Assembly: GCA_028277185.1 (NCBI GenBank)
Contig: JANQGQ010000007.1
Coordinates: 1 to 33,618, forward strand
Direction: 5' to 3'
DNA: 33,618 bases
Source: Woeseiaceae bacterium
GTDB lineage: Bacteria > Pseudomonadota > Gammaproteobacteria > Steroidobacterales > Woeseiaceae
Notes under the pieces: generated by a model
Seen by the model: only the letters and a program-made list of their open reading frames with translations
Database searches by the model: none
Told to the model about the DNA's origin: nothing
Shown: positions 22,019 through 31,140 of the stretch, one piece after another
Layout: each line of letters begins with the position of its first letter
Numbering within the stretch: position 1 is the first letter of the stretch
Made by a program: the position numbers and the translations under genes

Positions 22019-24856
22019 TTGATCAAGCCTATGCAGACTTTGTGTTGCCTCGCGATTCTGGGGCTCGTGGCCGCGGCGCCGGCACCCGTAGCCGCCGAGA
22101 CCCGCGCGTGGGTCGATACGCTGGAGCGCATTTCTTCGGGCGTGGTGTCGATCCGCGTCGACAGTACGCGCGCCTTCGACACTGAATGGAATTCGTCGAG
22201 TCAGGCGACCGGTTTCGTCGTCGACGCCGAGCGCGGTCTGATACTGACGAACCGTCACGTCGTAACGCCGGGGCCGGTAGTCGCCGAGGCGGTGTTTCGC
22301 AACAACGAGGAAGTCCGTCTCAAGCCCGTCTATCGCGACCCGGTCCACGACTTCGGCTTCTTCCGCTATAACCCGGACGACCTTCGCTACATCGAACCGC
22401 AGGAACTGAAACTCGCCCCCGATGCCGCCGGCATCGGCCGCGAGATACGTGTGGTCGGCAACGATGCGGGCGAGCAGCTGTCGATTCTCGCGGGCACGAT
22501 CGCGCGGCTCGACCGCAAGGCACCCGACTACGGGCGCGGCAAGTACAACGATTTCAACACCTTCTATCTGCAGGCTGCGTCCGGAACGTCAGGCGGATCG
22601 TCCGGATCGCCGGTGGTCAACATCGAAGGCGAGGTGGTCGCACTGAATGCCGGCGCCAACAACTCCGCCGCCAGCAGCTTCTTTCTCCCGCTGGATCGCA
22701 TCGACAGGGCGTTTCGCCTCATTCAGGACGAGCAGCCGGTAACGCGGGGAACGCTCGAGACGGTCTTCCTTCGCAAACCCTACGACGAGCTCAAGCGCTT
22801 AGGCCTGAGCGACGAGGCAGAGCGCGTCGCCCGGTCCACGTTCCCCGATCAGACCGGCATGCTCGTGGTCGAGCAGGTCATCCCGGGTTCGCCCGCGGCC
22901 GGGAAACTCGCGGTCGGCGACATTCTGATAAACGTCAACGGTCAGCTGGTAACCGAGTTCGTACCGCTTGCCGCGATCCTCGACGACAACGTGGGCGAAG
23001 AGATTCGTATCGAACTGGAACGTGGAGGCGAACGGCATGAGAAGAGCATCGTCGTCGGCGACCTGCATGCCATAACGCCCAGCGAGTTCGTCGAGTTCGG
23101 CGATGCGACGGTCAATGAGCTGTCCTATCAGCAGGCCAGGCACTACAACCTGCCCGTCGAAGGAGTCTATGTGGCAAATCCCGGGTACCTGCTGTCCAAG
23201 GCAGGTATACCGCGGGGAGCGGTGATCACCGAATTCGGCGGCAGCGACGTGCGGACGCTCGACGATTTCGAAACCGCGCTCGACACGCTGGCGACCGGCT
23301 CCAGAACGCAGCTGCGTTACGTGACGATCGACAACCCGCGGTCGAGCACGGTCCGCGCCTTCGAAATGGACAGGGTCTGGTTCCCGGTTCGCCGCTGCAA
23401 GCGCGACGACAGCACGGGACTGTGGCCGTGCCGCGATCTGAGTGCGGGTCCGCCGCCGAAGAGCCCGGAAGTCGGCAGCACGCGCTTCACCCGCTCAGAC
23501 GATGCGCGCGTGAGGGCCGTAGCCCCATCTCTCGTCGTCGTGAGCTTCGATCTGCCCTATACCGTATCCGGCGTGGCCGAGCGGCACTATTACGGAACGG
23601 GCCTGATTGTCGACGCCGAGCGCGGCTACGTCCTCGTGGACCGCAACACGGTCCCCATAGCGATCGGCGACGTCACCGTGACCTTTGCCGGTTCCCTCGA
23701 GGTGCCCGCGCGCGTCGAACAGCTGCACCCCTTCCATAACCTCGCGATCGTGGCTTACGATCCTGCAAGCATCGGCGACACGCCCGTTCGAAGTGCGGCG
23801 TTCAATACCGACCCGCTGGCGCCCGGCGACGAGGTACTGGTCGTCGGGATGAAGGCGGATCATCAGCTTACCCGCCAGGCCAGCGTCGTGGCGTCGGTCG
23901 ACCCGCTGATCCTGCCGCTGTCCCGGACTCTCAGGTTCCGCGATGCGAACATCGAGACGATCAATCTCGTCAATGCGCCCGAGGATTTCGACGGCGTTCT
24001 CGTCGACCGAAAGGGACGGGTGCTGTCGACCTGGTCCAGTTTCATGGCGCAGTCCGGTTCCGAGTCGTCACAGTTCAACCAGGGCGTTCCGAGCGAACTC
24101 GTCGTCGAGTTCGTCGACACGGTGCGCGCCGGCGCACCCTTTTACTCCCTCGAGGCCGAGCTTCAGTACATGCCGCTGTTTGCCGCGCGCAATCTGGGTA
24201 TTGACGAGGTCTGGCTGGACCGGCTCGAACGCGCCAATCCGGAACGTCGCCGGGTCCTGTCCGTCACGCGGCTCGTAGCGGGTTCGTCGGCGGCCGAACT
24301 CCTGAGAAACGGCGACATCGTGCTCGCGATCGACGGCCGCGTAGTCACGTCGTACCGGGAGCTGGAAAACGCCGTCCGGAAAGACGAGGTGCGGGTCACC
24401 GTCTGGCGAAACGGGGCGGAGAAACAGCTCGACGTTGCAACGGCCGCGCTCGACGGCCGCGGCATCGATCGCGTCGTCGCCTGGGCCGGCGCACTGCTGC
24501 AGAATCCCCACCGGGCCATGGCGGCCCAGCGCGGGATCGAGCCTTACGGCGTCTATGTCGCCTTTTTCAGCTATGGGTCGCCCGCGACGCGTTACGGACT
24601 GTTCGCGGGCCGCCGCGTCGTCGCGGTCGACGACGTGCCGACTCCCGACCTCGACGCGTTCGTCGACGCCGTCGCGGATAAGGCGGAATCGGCATCACTG
24701 AGAATCAAGACGGTGACCTGGAACGATACCGAAGACGTGATTACGCTGAAGCTCGACAATCAGTACTGGCCGGCGTACGAAGTCTTACGAACGCCGGAGG
24801 GCTGGGTGCGCCGCGCGCTGACCACGACGCCCGAGGCAGCCCGGCTTGGGCCCTGA
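22019..24856 (+). CDS. Nma111-like double HtrA serine protease with four PDZ domains
   Basis: 945 residues with a signal peptide (TLCCLAILGLVAAAPAPVAAE), so probably periplasmic. Domain 1 (about 30-250) is an active trypsin-like protease: H80 (TNRHVV), D111 (DPVHDFGFF), S195 (GGSSGSPVVN). PDZ domains follow at about 281-365 and 381-460. Domain 2 (about 500-710) repeats the fold but has lost the triad: Asn543 for His (VDRNTVP), Asn574 for Asp (HPFHNLAIV) and Asp658 in the nucleophile region. Two more PDZ domains lie near 746-810 and 843-920. This protease-PDZ-PDZ-pseudoprotease-PDZ-PDZ layout and the GGSSGSPVVN...FFLPLDRI string match yeast Nma111. TTG at 22019 is preferred because GGAAG lies 6 nt before it; ATG at 22031 is the alternative. 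Confidence 0.85.
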   Translation: MIKPMQTLCCLAILGLVAAAPAPVAAETRAWVDTLERISSGVVSIRVDSTRAFDTEWNSSSQATGFVVDAERGLILTNRHVVTPGPVVAEAVFRNNEEVRLKPVYRDPVHDFGFFRYNPDDLRYIEPQELKLAPDAAGIGREIRVVGNDAGEQLSILAGTIARLDRKAPDYGRGKYNDFNTFYLQAASGTSGGSSGSPVVNIEGEVVALNAGANNSAASSFFLPLDRIDRAFRLIQDEQPVTRGTLETVFLRKPYDELKRLGLSDEAERVARSTFPDQTGMLVVEQVIPGSPAAGKLAVGDILINVNGQLVTEFVPLAAILDDNVGEEIRIELERGGERHEKSIVVGDLHAITPSEFVEFGDATVNELSYQQARHYNLPVEGVYVANPGYLLSKAGIPRGAVITEFGGSDVRTLDDFETALDTLATGSRTQLRYVTIDNPRSSTVRAFEMDRVWFPVRRCKRDDSTGLWPCRDLSAGPPPKSPEVGSTRFTRSDDARVRAVAPSLVVVSFDLPYTVSGVAERHYYGTGLIVDAERGYVLVDRNTVPIAIGDVTVTFAGSLEVPARVEQLHPFHNLAIVAYDPASIGDTPVRSAAFNTDPLAPGDEVLVVGMKADHQLTRQASVVASVDPLILPLSRTLRFRDANIETINLVNAPEDFDGVLVDRKGRVLSTWSSFMAQSGSESSQFNQGVPSELVVEFVDTVRAGAPFYSLEAELQYMPLFAARNLGIDEVWLDRLERANPERRRVLSVTRLVAGSSAAELLRNGDIVLAIDGRVVTSYRELENAVRKDEVRVTVWRNGAEKQLDVATAALDGRGIDRVVAWAGALLQNPHRAMAAQRGIEPYGVYVAFFSYGSPATRYGLFAGRRVVAVDDVPTPDLDAFVDAVADKAESASLRIKTVTWNDTEDVITLKLDNQYWPAYEVLRTPEGWVRRALTTTPEAARLGP

Positions 24857-24878
24857 GGGGCACGGTCGACAGGAAGTC

Positions 24879-25829
24879 TTGCGGCCGCCCTTGCCGCCCT
24901 GCCTGCTGCTGATTCTCTCGCTTGCGGCCGGCGGCTTCGGCGGCAAAGCGGCAGCCGATCAGCTGTACAAATACCAGGACGAGGACGGCAACTGGATTTT
25001 CAGCGACCGGCCGCCCGAAGACGGGCGGAGCGCCGAGACCCGCGATCTGGCCACCGGCGCCAGCACGCCCGTAGTCCACGTTCGCCACAGCGTCGCCGGC
25101 CGGAGCATACGTTTTCTCGCCGAAAACGAGTTTCACGCGCCGGTCGAAGTGATACTGGCGTTCGACGGTATCGCCGGCGTCGAATACCCGCCGCCGGCTG
25201 CCGAGCTGCGCTGGACCGTGCCGCCCCGTGAGTCGCTCGCGCTGCTCTCGCTTGGCGTGCTCGGCAACGTCGAGGCGCCTGAAGTGGCCTACCGCTACGA
25301 ATACCTGATCGGCAGCCCGGACGCCCGGCATGCGCCGGAGCGGCCTTACCGGATTCCCTATGCGCTGGCTACGGCGTATCGCGTGACTCAGGCTTATCCG
25401 GATACCGCGACCCATCGTACGCCGGATTCGCGCCACGCGGTCGATTTTGCGATGCCGGTCGGCACCAACATCTTTGCGGCACGAGGCGGGACGGTGTTCG
25501 CGGTGGCCAGCCGTAACTATCGCGGCGGGCTCGACACGACGCGCCACGGCGCCGGGGCCAACGTCGTGCAAATCCTCCACGACGACGGCACCTTCGCCGT
25601 GTATGCGCATCTGAACCGGAGTTCGATCCGCGTGCGCCCCGGCGACCGCGTAAGCCGCGGCGAGTACATCGCGGATTCGGGAAACACCGGCTTCTCCACC
25701 GGGCCGCATCTGCACTTCGCGGTCATCCGCAATGTCGGCATGCGCCTCGAGTCGGTTCCCGTGCTCTTCGAGGGGCGCAACGCGACGAGCGTGGTGCCCG
25801 CGACCGGTCAGGTACTCACGGCCTACTAA
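24879..25829 (+). CDS. M23 peptidase with N-terminal DUF4124 domain
   Basis: About 316 residues. A hydrophobic signal sequence (CLLLILSLAAGGFGG) leads into a DUF4124 module (LYKYQDEDGNWIFSDRPPEDG), then a beta-rich linker and a LytM-type M23 endopeptidase domain (about 180-300). Zinc ligands: H186 and D189 in SRHAVDFAMP, and H279 of the HLH motif in STGPHLHFAV (H277 being the catalytic partner), so it should be an active peptidoglycan hydrolase. I favour a TTG start at 24879 after AGGAAG; an upstream TTG at 24846, overlapping the protease gene, has no ribosome-binding site. Only 22 bp separate it from the protease stop, so the two are probably co-expressed. Confidence 0.87.
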   Translation: MRPPLPPCLLLILSLAAGGFGGKAAADQLYKYQDEDGNWIFSDRPPEDGRSAETRDLATGASTPVVHVRHSVAGRSIRFLAENEFHAPVEVILAFDGIAGVEYPPPAAELRWTVPPRESLALLSLGVLGNVEAPEVAYRYEYLIGSPDARHAPERPYRIPYALATAYRVTQAYPDTATHRTPDSRHAVDFAMPVGTNIFAARGGTVFAVASRNYRGGLDTTRHGAGANVVQILHDDGTFAVYAHLNRSSIRVRPGDRVSRGEYIADSGNTGFSTGPHLHFAVIRNVGMRLESVPVLFEGRNATSVVPATGQVLTAY

Positions 25830-25868
25830 TTGCGCGACAGGCTCGAAAAAGCCGTGCACTATCGCGCG

Positions 25869-25874
25869 TATACT
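25869..25874 (+). promoter_or_regulatory. Candidate -10 box of the DUF3187 gene
   Basis: TATACT 32 bp before the ATG, in the 77-bp gap after the M23 peptidase. No good -35. Confidence 0.35.
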
Positions 25875-25906
25875 CCCCCGCTTTCGCAAAGTCCCGGCAG
25901 GCCGCC

Positions 25907-26956
25907 ATGTCGCTTCGCCCGATTGTTGTCATGAGTATCGTCAGGAGAATCGTCCTGAGTGTCGCCGGCTTCGGTCTGGCCAGCCCGTTCATCGGTGCCG
26001 CTGCGATGGCCGGGGAGCCTCTCGACGATCGGGATAACGGGCCCGTGTCGGGAATAGTGAGCTTTCCCGACAGCACCGAGGGCGCCGTCCTGCTCGAGCG
26101 CGGCCGCTTCGCAGGCTCGCTGCTCGCGATGACCTCGAGCCACGCGATAGCGACCAACCGGGACGACGAAATCCTGATCTTCGACGGGGAGACCACCCGA
26201 CTGGAGCTGGGGCTGCGCTACGGAGTCGGCGAGCGGCTGGAACTGGGTCTGCGGGTGCCGTATTTGCGACACTCAGCGGGTAATCTCGATTCGCTGATCG
26301 ACGGCTGGCACGACCTGTTCGGCCTGCCCGGCGGGAGCCGGGAAACCCGCGCCAGCGATCTGCTCGAATTCAGCTACGTCGATGCCAGCGGCTCGCGCCT
26401 CGACCTTCGCGACAGCGCCGGGGACTTCGGCGACCTGCGCCTGATGGCCGGTTGGCGTCTCGACGCCGGCGGCGCGCATCGGCGCGCACTGCGCTTCGGG
26501 CTGACCCTGCCGACCGGCAGCGTGGACAGCCTGACCGGCGCGGAGGCGGTCACGGTGAGCGCCGGGCTCGCCGGCGACATCGCGGATCTCGGCGCCGACG
26601 GGCGCCTGAATGCGTTCTATCGGGCGAACCTGGTCTGGGTCGACGAGCCCGGGATCCTCGCCGATCGTTATCGCGACTGGATCGGCCAGCTTGCCGCCGG
26701 ATTCGGCTATCGGGCCTCGTCGTGGCTCGAAGTCCGGGCTCAGGCGCTCCTGAGAACCGCGACGCACGATTCGGAACTCGAGGTCCTCGGCGAGCCCGCG
26801 GTGACGCTGACCTTCGGCGGCAACCTGCGTCTGAGCAGGCGTTACGTTCTGAGCGTCGCCGTGGGCGAGGACATCAAAGTCAACTCATCCCCTGACGTAT
26901 CGTTTCAGCTCACGTTGCGCTACCAACCCGCGGCATCACGTAAAGCACTGAATTAA
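25907..26956 (+). CDS. DUF3187 family outer-membrane protein
   Basis: 349 residues with an N-terminal signal peptide (VRRIVLSVAGFGLASPFIGAAAMA), then alternating beta strands of about ten residues with acidic turns, as in outer-membrane barrels. The DUF3187 layout is recognisable from the ETTRLELGLRYGVGERLELGLRVPYLRHSAGNLDSLIDGWHDLFGLP stretch, repeated amphipathic strands such as RALRFGLTLPTGS, and the C-terminal SFQLTLRYQ strand. Function is unknown. Either ATG 25907 or ATG 25931 is possible; both give a signal peptide. Confidence 0.8.
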   Translation: MSLRPIVVMSIVRRIVLSVAGFGLASPFIGAAAMAGEPLDDRDNGPVSGIVSFPDSTEGAVLLERGRFAGSLLAMTSSHAIATNRDDEILIFDGETTRLELGLRYGVGERLELGLRVPYLRHSAGNLDSLIDGWHDLFGLPGGSRETRASDLLEFSYVDASGSRLDLRDSAGDFGDLRLMAGWRLDAGGAHRRALRFGLTLPTGSVDSLTGAEAVTVSAGLAGDIADLGADGRLNAFYRANLVWVDEPGILADRYRDWIGQLAAGFGYRASSWLEVRAQALLRTATHDSELEVLGEPAVTLTFGGNLRLSRRYVLSVAVGEDIKVNSSPDVSFQLTLRYQPAASRKALN

Positions 26957-27068
26957 AAGACTTCTCGGGTTTCTTCGGAAAACTCTCGGACGGCACTCGC
27001 GCCATCGTCGGGATCTTCGGGCCGGCGCTGCCGATGCTCGGGTCCCAGAGAGACGAGGGGAAACCGAC

Positions 27069-27305
27069 GTGCCGCGATACAAAGTGTCAGTGCTTGCCTG
27101 TGCTCTCGTCGTGCTGGCCGGGTGTGCCGCATTTGACGAGGCCCGGCTCGAAGACCGCAGCTATGCCAACGTCGACTACGAGAACCGCTTTCGCGATTAC
27201 CGCGCCGCCTGCCAGCGGAACGGCGGTCAGGTGTTCATCCTCGCATCGGGCCGGGTAGGCCGCGATGGCATTCCTGCGCGCGGCGACCGCTACTTCTGTC
27301 GCTGA
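27069..27305 (+). CDS. Small putative lipoprotein
   Basis: 78 residues from a GTG start with GAGGGG 9 nt upstream. The lipobox is VVLAGC, so cleavage would leave Cys19 as the lipidated N-terminus. The mature part (about 60 residues) is polar with two further cysteines (CQR and the C-terminal FCR) that could form a disulfide. I recognise no family. Its last 71 bp overlap the 3' end of the convergent hydrolase gene. Codon use and the good ribosome-binding site support it being real. Confidence 0.7.
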   Translation: MPRYKVSVLACALVVLAGCAAFDEARLEDRSYANVDYENRFRDYRAACQRNGGQVFILASGRVGRDGIPARGDRYFCR

Positions 27306-28122
27306 GGAAATCCAGCACGGCAGGCAGCACGGCGTCGGGATGCGTCAACAGCATCGCGTGCGCCGTGTCGGCGACGGTCAGCGCGCGCGCTCCCGGGTGC
27401 AGTGCCGCCAGCGTATCGAACTGGCCGGCGGGGACGATGTCGTCGTTCGCTCCGCGGATCAGCAGCACACGATTGGCCGTGCGCGCGAGATCGCGGTAGA
27501 CGTCCGCCTGGTCGCCGAGCGCGCCGCTGCGCATGAGCGAAAGCAGTGCGCGTCCGTAGCCCGGCACCCGTAGCTGGTCACGGAACTTGCGGACGAAGCG
27601 CCCGTCTTCGATAGGCCGATAGCGCCGCGTCCGGCGGCGGACGAGCATCGGGACGACCCAGGCGTGCACGATCAGTTCGCCCAGCCCCGGCGCGTCGAGC
27701 AAGCGAACGACGCGCCGCTTGCCTCTGAAGTCGAGCATCGGTGCCGCCATGACGAGCGCGTCGAAGCGCTCCGGATTCCCGACGAGCAGGCGCGCGGCGA
27801 TTACGGCACCCAGCGAATGGCCGATCAGGCTCACGCGCCGACCGGCGAACTCGCGGTCCAACAGCTCCTTAAGCTGGCGCAGGAAGAGCGCGTAGTCGTA
27901 ACGGGCAGCCGGGCGCGCCGAGTACCCGTGGCCGTACAGGTCCGGACACAGGGTTCGGTATCCGGCTGCATTCAGCATCGGCAGCGTACGCTCGAACTCG
28001 AAGCCCGGTACCGTCGCGCCGTGGACGAGGAGCAGCGGCGGGCCGTTCTCCGGTCCGTCGATCCTGAAGTGGCAGCGGCCGTCGCTAAGATCGACGAAGC
28101 GATGGCTGTCCGGCAGCGACAT
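27235..28122 (-). CDS. Alpha/beta hydrolase
   Basis: 295 residues with the full serine-hydrolase set: oxyanion loop LLLVHGATVPG, nucleophile S103 in GHSLGA, acid in IRGANDDIVPAGQ and the base His in DTAHAMLLTHPD. A basic cap segment (VPMLVRRRTRRYRPIEDGRFVRKF) replaces the usual lid; the substrate is unknown. No signal peptide, so cytosolic. The ATG overlaps the stop of the DUF255 gene by one base (TGATG), so the pair is translationally coupled. The C-terminus overlaps the convergent lipoprotein gene by 71 bp. Confidence 0.9.
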   Translation of the reverse strand: MSLPDSHRFVDLSDGRCHFRIDGPENGPPLLLVHGATVPGFEFERTLPMLNAAGYRTLCPDLYGHGYSARPAARYDYALFLRQLKELLDREFAGRRVSLIGHSLGAVIAARLLVGNPERFDALVMAAPMLDFRGKRRVVRLLDAPGLGELIVHAWVVPMLVRRRTRRYRPIEDGRFVRKFRDQLRVPGYGRALLSLMRSGALGDQADVYRDLARTANRVLLIRGANDDIVPAGQFDTLAALHPGARALTVADTAHAMLLTHPDAVLPAVLDFLSDRSSGRRAQECHRGLPGPMRG

Positions 28123-30188
28123 CAGGTCGGCAAGCGGTCGGAGCGCAAGGCTGCCGCAAGCGCATCGAAGCTCGTCAGGGGCAGCCCGCATTGCGTGCCG
28201 GTGCACCGGTACGCCAGAGTCTCCCCACGGCGCGCCTCGCGCCCGGCCAGCGCTCCCGGCAGTCCCGTCTCGTCCCGCGGAATCGCGAACAGCATGCGCC
28301 CCGGTGCGTAGATCCGGGCCGCGGCGCGCTGCCAGCGACGGGCTTCGGCCTCGTCGCCGCGGATGATGACGCTCTCGACGGGTAGCAGGCGCTCCGCCAG
28401 GGCGATCAGCAGCATCACGTGGCCGTGCGGGTATTCCTCCAGCGCGCGCCAGGCGCTCCTGAGCGTCGCTTCGGCGGCGTCGAGGTAGCGCGTCTCGCCA
28501 AGCAAAAAGCCGAGCCGCTGCAGGACGCAGGCTGCGACGCCGTTGCCCGACGGCAGTGCGTCGTCCGCAAGCGGCTTAGGGCGGTGCATCAGCGTTTCGT
28601 GATCGTCGGACGTGAAGAAAAAGCCGCCTCGCGCATCGGCGAAACGATCGAGCACGCGGTCCGCAAGCTCGATCGCGAAGTCGAGCAGCGCGGTGCTCCA
28701 GCGCGCCTGCAGGTACTCGAGAATCGCATCGATCAGAAACACGTGGTCGTCGAGGTACGCGTTGAAGCGGGCCCGCCCATCCTTGTAGCTTGCGTGGAGC
28801 CGGTCACCGGACCATAGCTTCGACTGCAGGAAGCCGAGCGCGCGCCCGGCGGCGTCGAGCAGGTCGTCGCGTTCGAACGCACGGCCCGCGATGGCCAGCC
28901 CGCGAATCGTGAGCGCGTTCCAGGACGTCAGCTGCTTGTCGTCGCGGAGCGGCGGCTCCCGTCGGCCGCGGGCGGCGAGGAGTATGCTTCGCGCCCGCTC
29001 GAGCGCTGCCGCGGCCTCGTCGGTCTCGAGGCCCGCTGCGGCCGCCGCGTCGTCGAACGGTTGGCGCAGGCACAGGTGCCAGCGTTCCTCGAAGTTGGCT
29101 GCCTGGTCGAGACCGTAGTAGCGGCTCACGAAGTCGTAGTCGGCCGCGTCGACGAGCAAGCGGACTTCCTCGGGCTTCCAGACATAGTACTGTCCTTCCA
29201 CCCCCTCCGAATCGGCGTCGCGCGCGGCATAGAAGCCGCCCTCGGGGGAGCGCATGTCGGCGAGCAGCCATTCGGCCGTGGCCTCGGCGGGCCGCCGGAA
29301 CTGCTCGTCGCCCGTCGCCAGCCACGCCTGGGCGTACAGCGCGAGCAGTGGGCCGTTGTCGTACAGCATCTTCTCGAAATGCGGAATCTGCCAGTAGTCG
29401 TCGACGGAATAGCGGTAGAAACCGCCGCCCAGATGGTCGAACAGACCGCCGTCGGCCATCCGCTTGAGCGTCAGCGTGGCCATGTACAGCGACTCGACGT
29501 CCGGTTCGTCGACGTCGGCCGATGTCCGCCAGCTCCGCAAGAGGAAATCGAGCGTCACGGGGCGGGGAAACTTCGGCGCGCCGCCGAAGCCGCCGAAGTC
29601 GCTGTCGAAGCTCTGGGCGAGGACGGTTCGCGCGCGTTCGAGCGGCCCCGTGTCGAGGCTGGCGTCGTCCGCCGGAGGCGGGGCGAGGGTTTCGAGGATC
29701 GAGCTGATCTTTGCGCCCTGGGCTTTCGCTTCGCTGCGTTCCTCGCGGTAGTACTTCGCTACGGCCTTAAGCAGTTGGACAAACGAGGGCAGGCCATGGC
29801 TTTCCTTAGCCGGAAAGTAGGTACCACCGAAAAACGGCCGTTGATCGTCGGGATCGAGGAACATCGTCAGCGGCCAGCCGCCTGCCCGCTGGGTAATGAG
29901 CTGGTGCGCGGTCTGATAGATCCTGTCGACGTCCGGGCGTTCCTCCCGGTCGACTTTCACGTTGACGAACAGCTCGTTCATGACCGCCGCCGTCGCCGCG
30001 TCTTCGAAGGACTCGTGCGCCATCACGTGGCACCAATGGCACGCGGAATAGCCGACCGAGAGGAGTATCGGCCTCTTCGAGCTACGGGCTGCGTCGAAAG
30101 CCGCATCACCCCACGGGTACCAGTGCACGGGATTGTCCGCGTGCTGCAGCAGGTAGGGACTCGTTTCGCCGCCGAGCTGGTTCGCCAT
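28122..30188 (-). CDS. DUF255 thioredoxin-fold protein (YyaL/SPATA20 family)
   Basis: 688 residues. N-terminal thioredoxin-like domain with GGETSPYLLQHADNPVHWYPWG, CxxC at C50 and C53 (SACHWCHVMAHESFED), and GGWPLTMFLDPDDQRPFFGGTYFP; the rest (from about 190) is an alpha/alpha six-hairpin toroid like glycosidases and epimerases (GGFYAARDADSEGVEGQYYVW, TSWNALTIRGLAIAGRA). The family is widespread from bacteria to humans without a firm biochemical role. No signal peptide. It is followed, with a one-base overlap, by the hydrolase gene, and lies divergent from lgt with 67 bp between. Confidence 0.93.
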   Translation of the reverse strand: MANQLGGETSPYLLQHADNPVHWYPWGDAAFDAARSSKRPILLSVGYSACHWCHVMAHESFEDAATAAVMNELFVNVKVDREERPDVDRIYQTAHQLITQRAGGWPLTMFLDPDDQRPFFGGTYFPAKESHGLPSFVQLLKAVAKYYREERSEAKAQGAKISSILETLAPPPADDASLDTGPLERARTVLAQSFDSDFGGFGGAPKFPRPVTLDFLLRSWRTSADVDEPDVESLYMATLTLKRMADGGLFDHLGGGFYRYSVDDYWQIPHFEKMLYDNGPLLALYAQAWLATGDEQFRRPAEATAEWLLADMRSPEGGFYAARDADSEGVEGQYYVWKPEEVRLLVDAADYDFVSRYYGLDQAANFEERWHLCLRQPFDDAAAAAGLETDEAAAALERARSILLAARGRREPPLRDDKQLTSWNALTIRGLAIAGRAFERDDLLDAAGRALGFLQSKLWSGDRLHASYKDGRARFNAYLDDHVFLIDAILEYLQARWSTALLDFAIELADRVLDRFADARGGFFFTSDDHETLMHRPKPLADDALPSGNGVAACVLQRLGFLLGETRYLDAAEATLRSAWRALEEYPHGHVMLLIALAERLLPVESVIIRGDEAEARRWQRAAARIYAPGRMLFAIPRDETGLPGALAGREARRGETLAYRCTGTQCGLPLTSFDALAAALRSDRLPT

Positions 30189-30221
30189 TGCGCTGTTCTG
30201 TAACCGGACCTGCAGAGTGGC

Positions 30222-30227
30222 TATGAT
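30222..30227 (+). promoter_or_regulatory. Candidate -10 box of lgt-thyA-folA
   Basis: TATGAT in the DUF255/lgt divergent gap, 29 bp before the chosen lgt ATG. If used, it rules out the upstream ATGs at 30217 and 30223 as lgt starts. Confidence 0.35.
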
Positions 30228-30255
30228 ACAGGCCTCTCCCGCCCGGCCGCCCTCA

Positions 30256-31140
30256 ATGCTGACTTATCCAGAGATCGATCCCATCATCTTCGAGATCGGC
30301 GCGCTGAAGATCCGCTGGTACGGGATGATGTACGTCGTCGGTTTCGCGTTCGGCTGGTGGCTGGCGAGGCTGCGCTGCCGGCGGCCCGGATCGCCGATCA
30401 GCGCCGCGCAGGTCGACGATCTGGTTTTCTATGCGATGCTCGGCGTGATCCTCGGCGGCCGCATCGGCTACGTGTTCTTCTACGGCCTCGACGACTGGGG
30501 CCGCGATCTGCTCTACCCGGTCAAAATCTGGGAAGGCGGCATGTCGTTTCACGGCGGGCTCCTCGGCGTGATCGCCGCGATGGCCTGGTTCGGCCGGAAG
30601 TTGCAGACGAACATGTGGACGATGACCGACTTCGTCGCACCGCTCGTACCGCTTGGCCTGGGTTTCGGGCGCATCGGCAACTTCATCAACAGCGAGCTGT
30701 GGGGCCGGCCGACGGAGGGCGTCGCCTGGGCCATGCGGGTGCGCTGCGACTACTCTCTGCCGGGCCGCGCGGAGTTGTGCGGCTCGAAGCTGAACCTGCC
30801 GGCCGGCACCGAGTGGACGCCGCCGCTGCACCCGTCCATGCTGTACGAAGCGCTGCTCGAGGGTTTCGTGCTGTTCGCAATACTCTGGTGGTTCTCGTCG
30901 AAGCCGCGGCCGCGTATGGCCGTGTCCGGTGTGTTCCTGATCGGCTACGGGGCGTTCCGTTTCTTCGTGGAGTTCTATCGGATGCCCGATGTCGATCTCG
31001 GCTATCTCGCCTTCGGCTGGGTCACGATGGGTCAGGTACTGTCCACGCCGATGATCCTTGCCGGTATCATCATGCTGGCGCTTGCCTACCGGCGCGAACC
31101 GAGCAGCGGACCGAACAAGGGAGCCAAAAGCCGTGCGTGA
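30256..31140 (+). CDS. lgt: Prolipoprotein diacylglyceryl transferase
   Basis: Inner-membrane enzyme that attaches diacylglycerol from phosphatidylglycerol to the lipobox cysteine of prolipoproteins. 294 residues, seven membrane segments. Signatures: [15 protein letters not shown] start with [26 protein letters not shown], and [20 protein letters not shown] (the Lgt signature with its essential Arg). Start chosen at 30256 to match the family N-terminus, though no strong ribosome-binding site precedes it. The stop overlaps the thyA start by 8 bp. The small lipoprotein at 27069 would be one substrate. Confidence 0.96.
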   Translation: MLTYPEIDPIIFEIGALKIRWYGMMYVVGFAFGWWLARLRCRRPGSPISAAQVDDLVFYAMLGVILGGRIGYVFFYGLDDWGRDLLYPVKIWEGGMSFHGGLLGVIAAMAWFGRKLQTNMWTMTDFVAPLVPLGLGFGRIGNFINSELWGRPTEGVAWAMRVRCDYSLPGRAELCGSKLNLPAGTEWTPPLHPSMLYEALLEGFVLFAILWWFSSKPRPRMAVSGVFLIGYGAFRFFVEFYRMPDVDLGYLAFGWVTMGQVLSTPMILAGIIMLALAYRREPSSGPNKGAKSRA

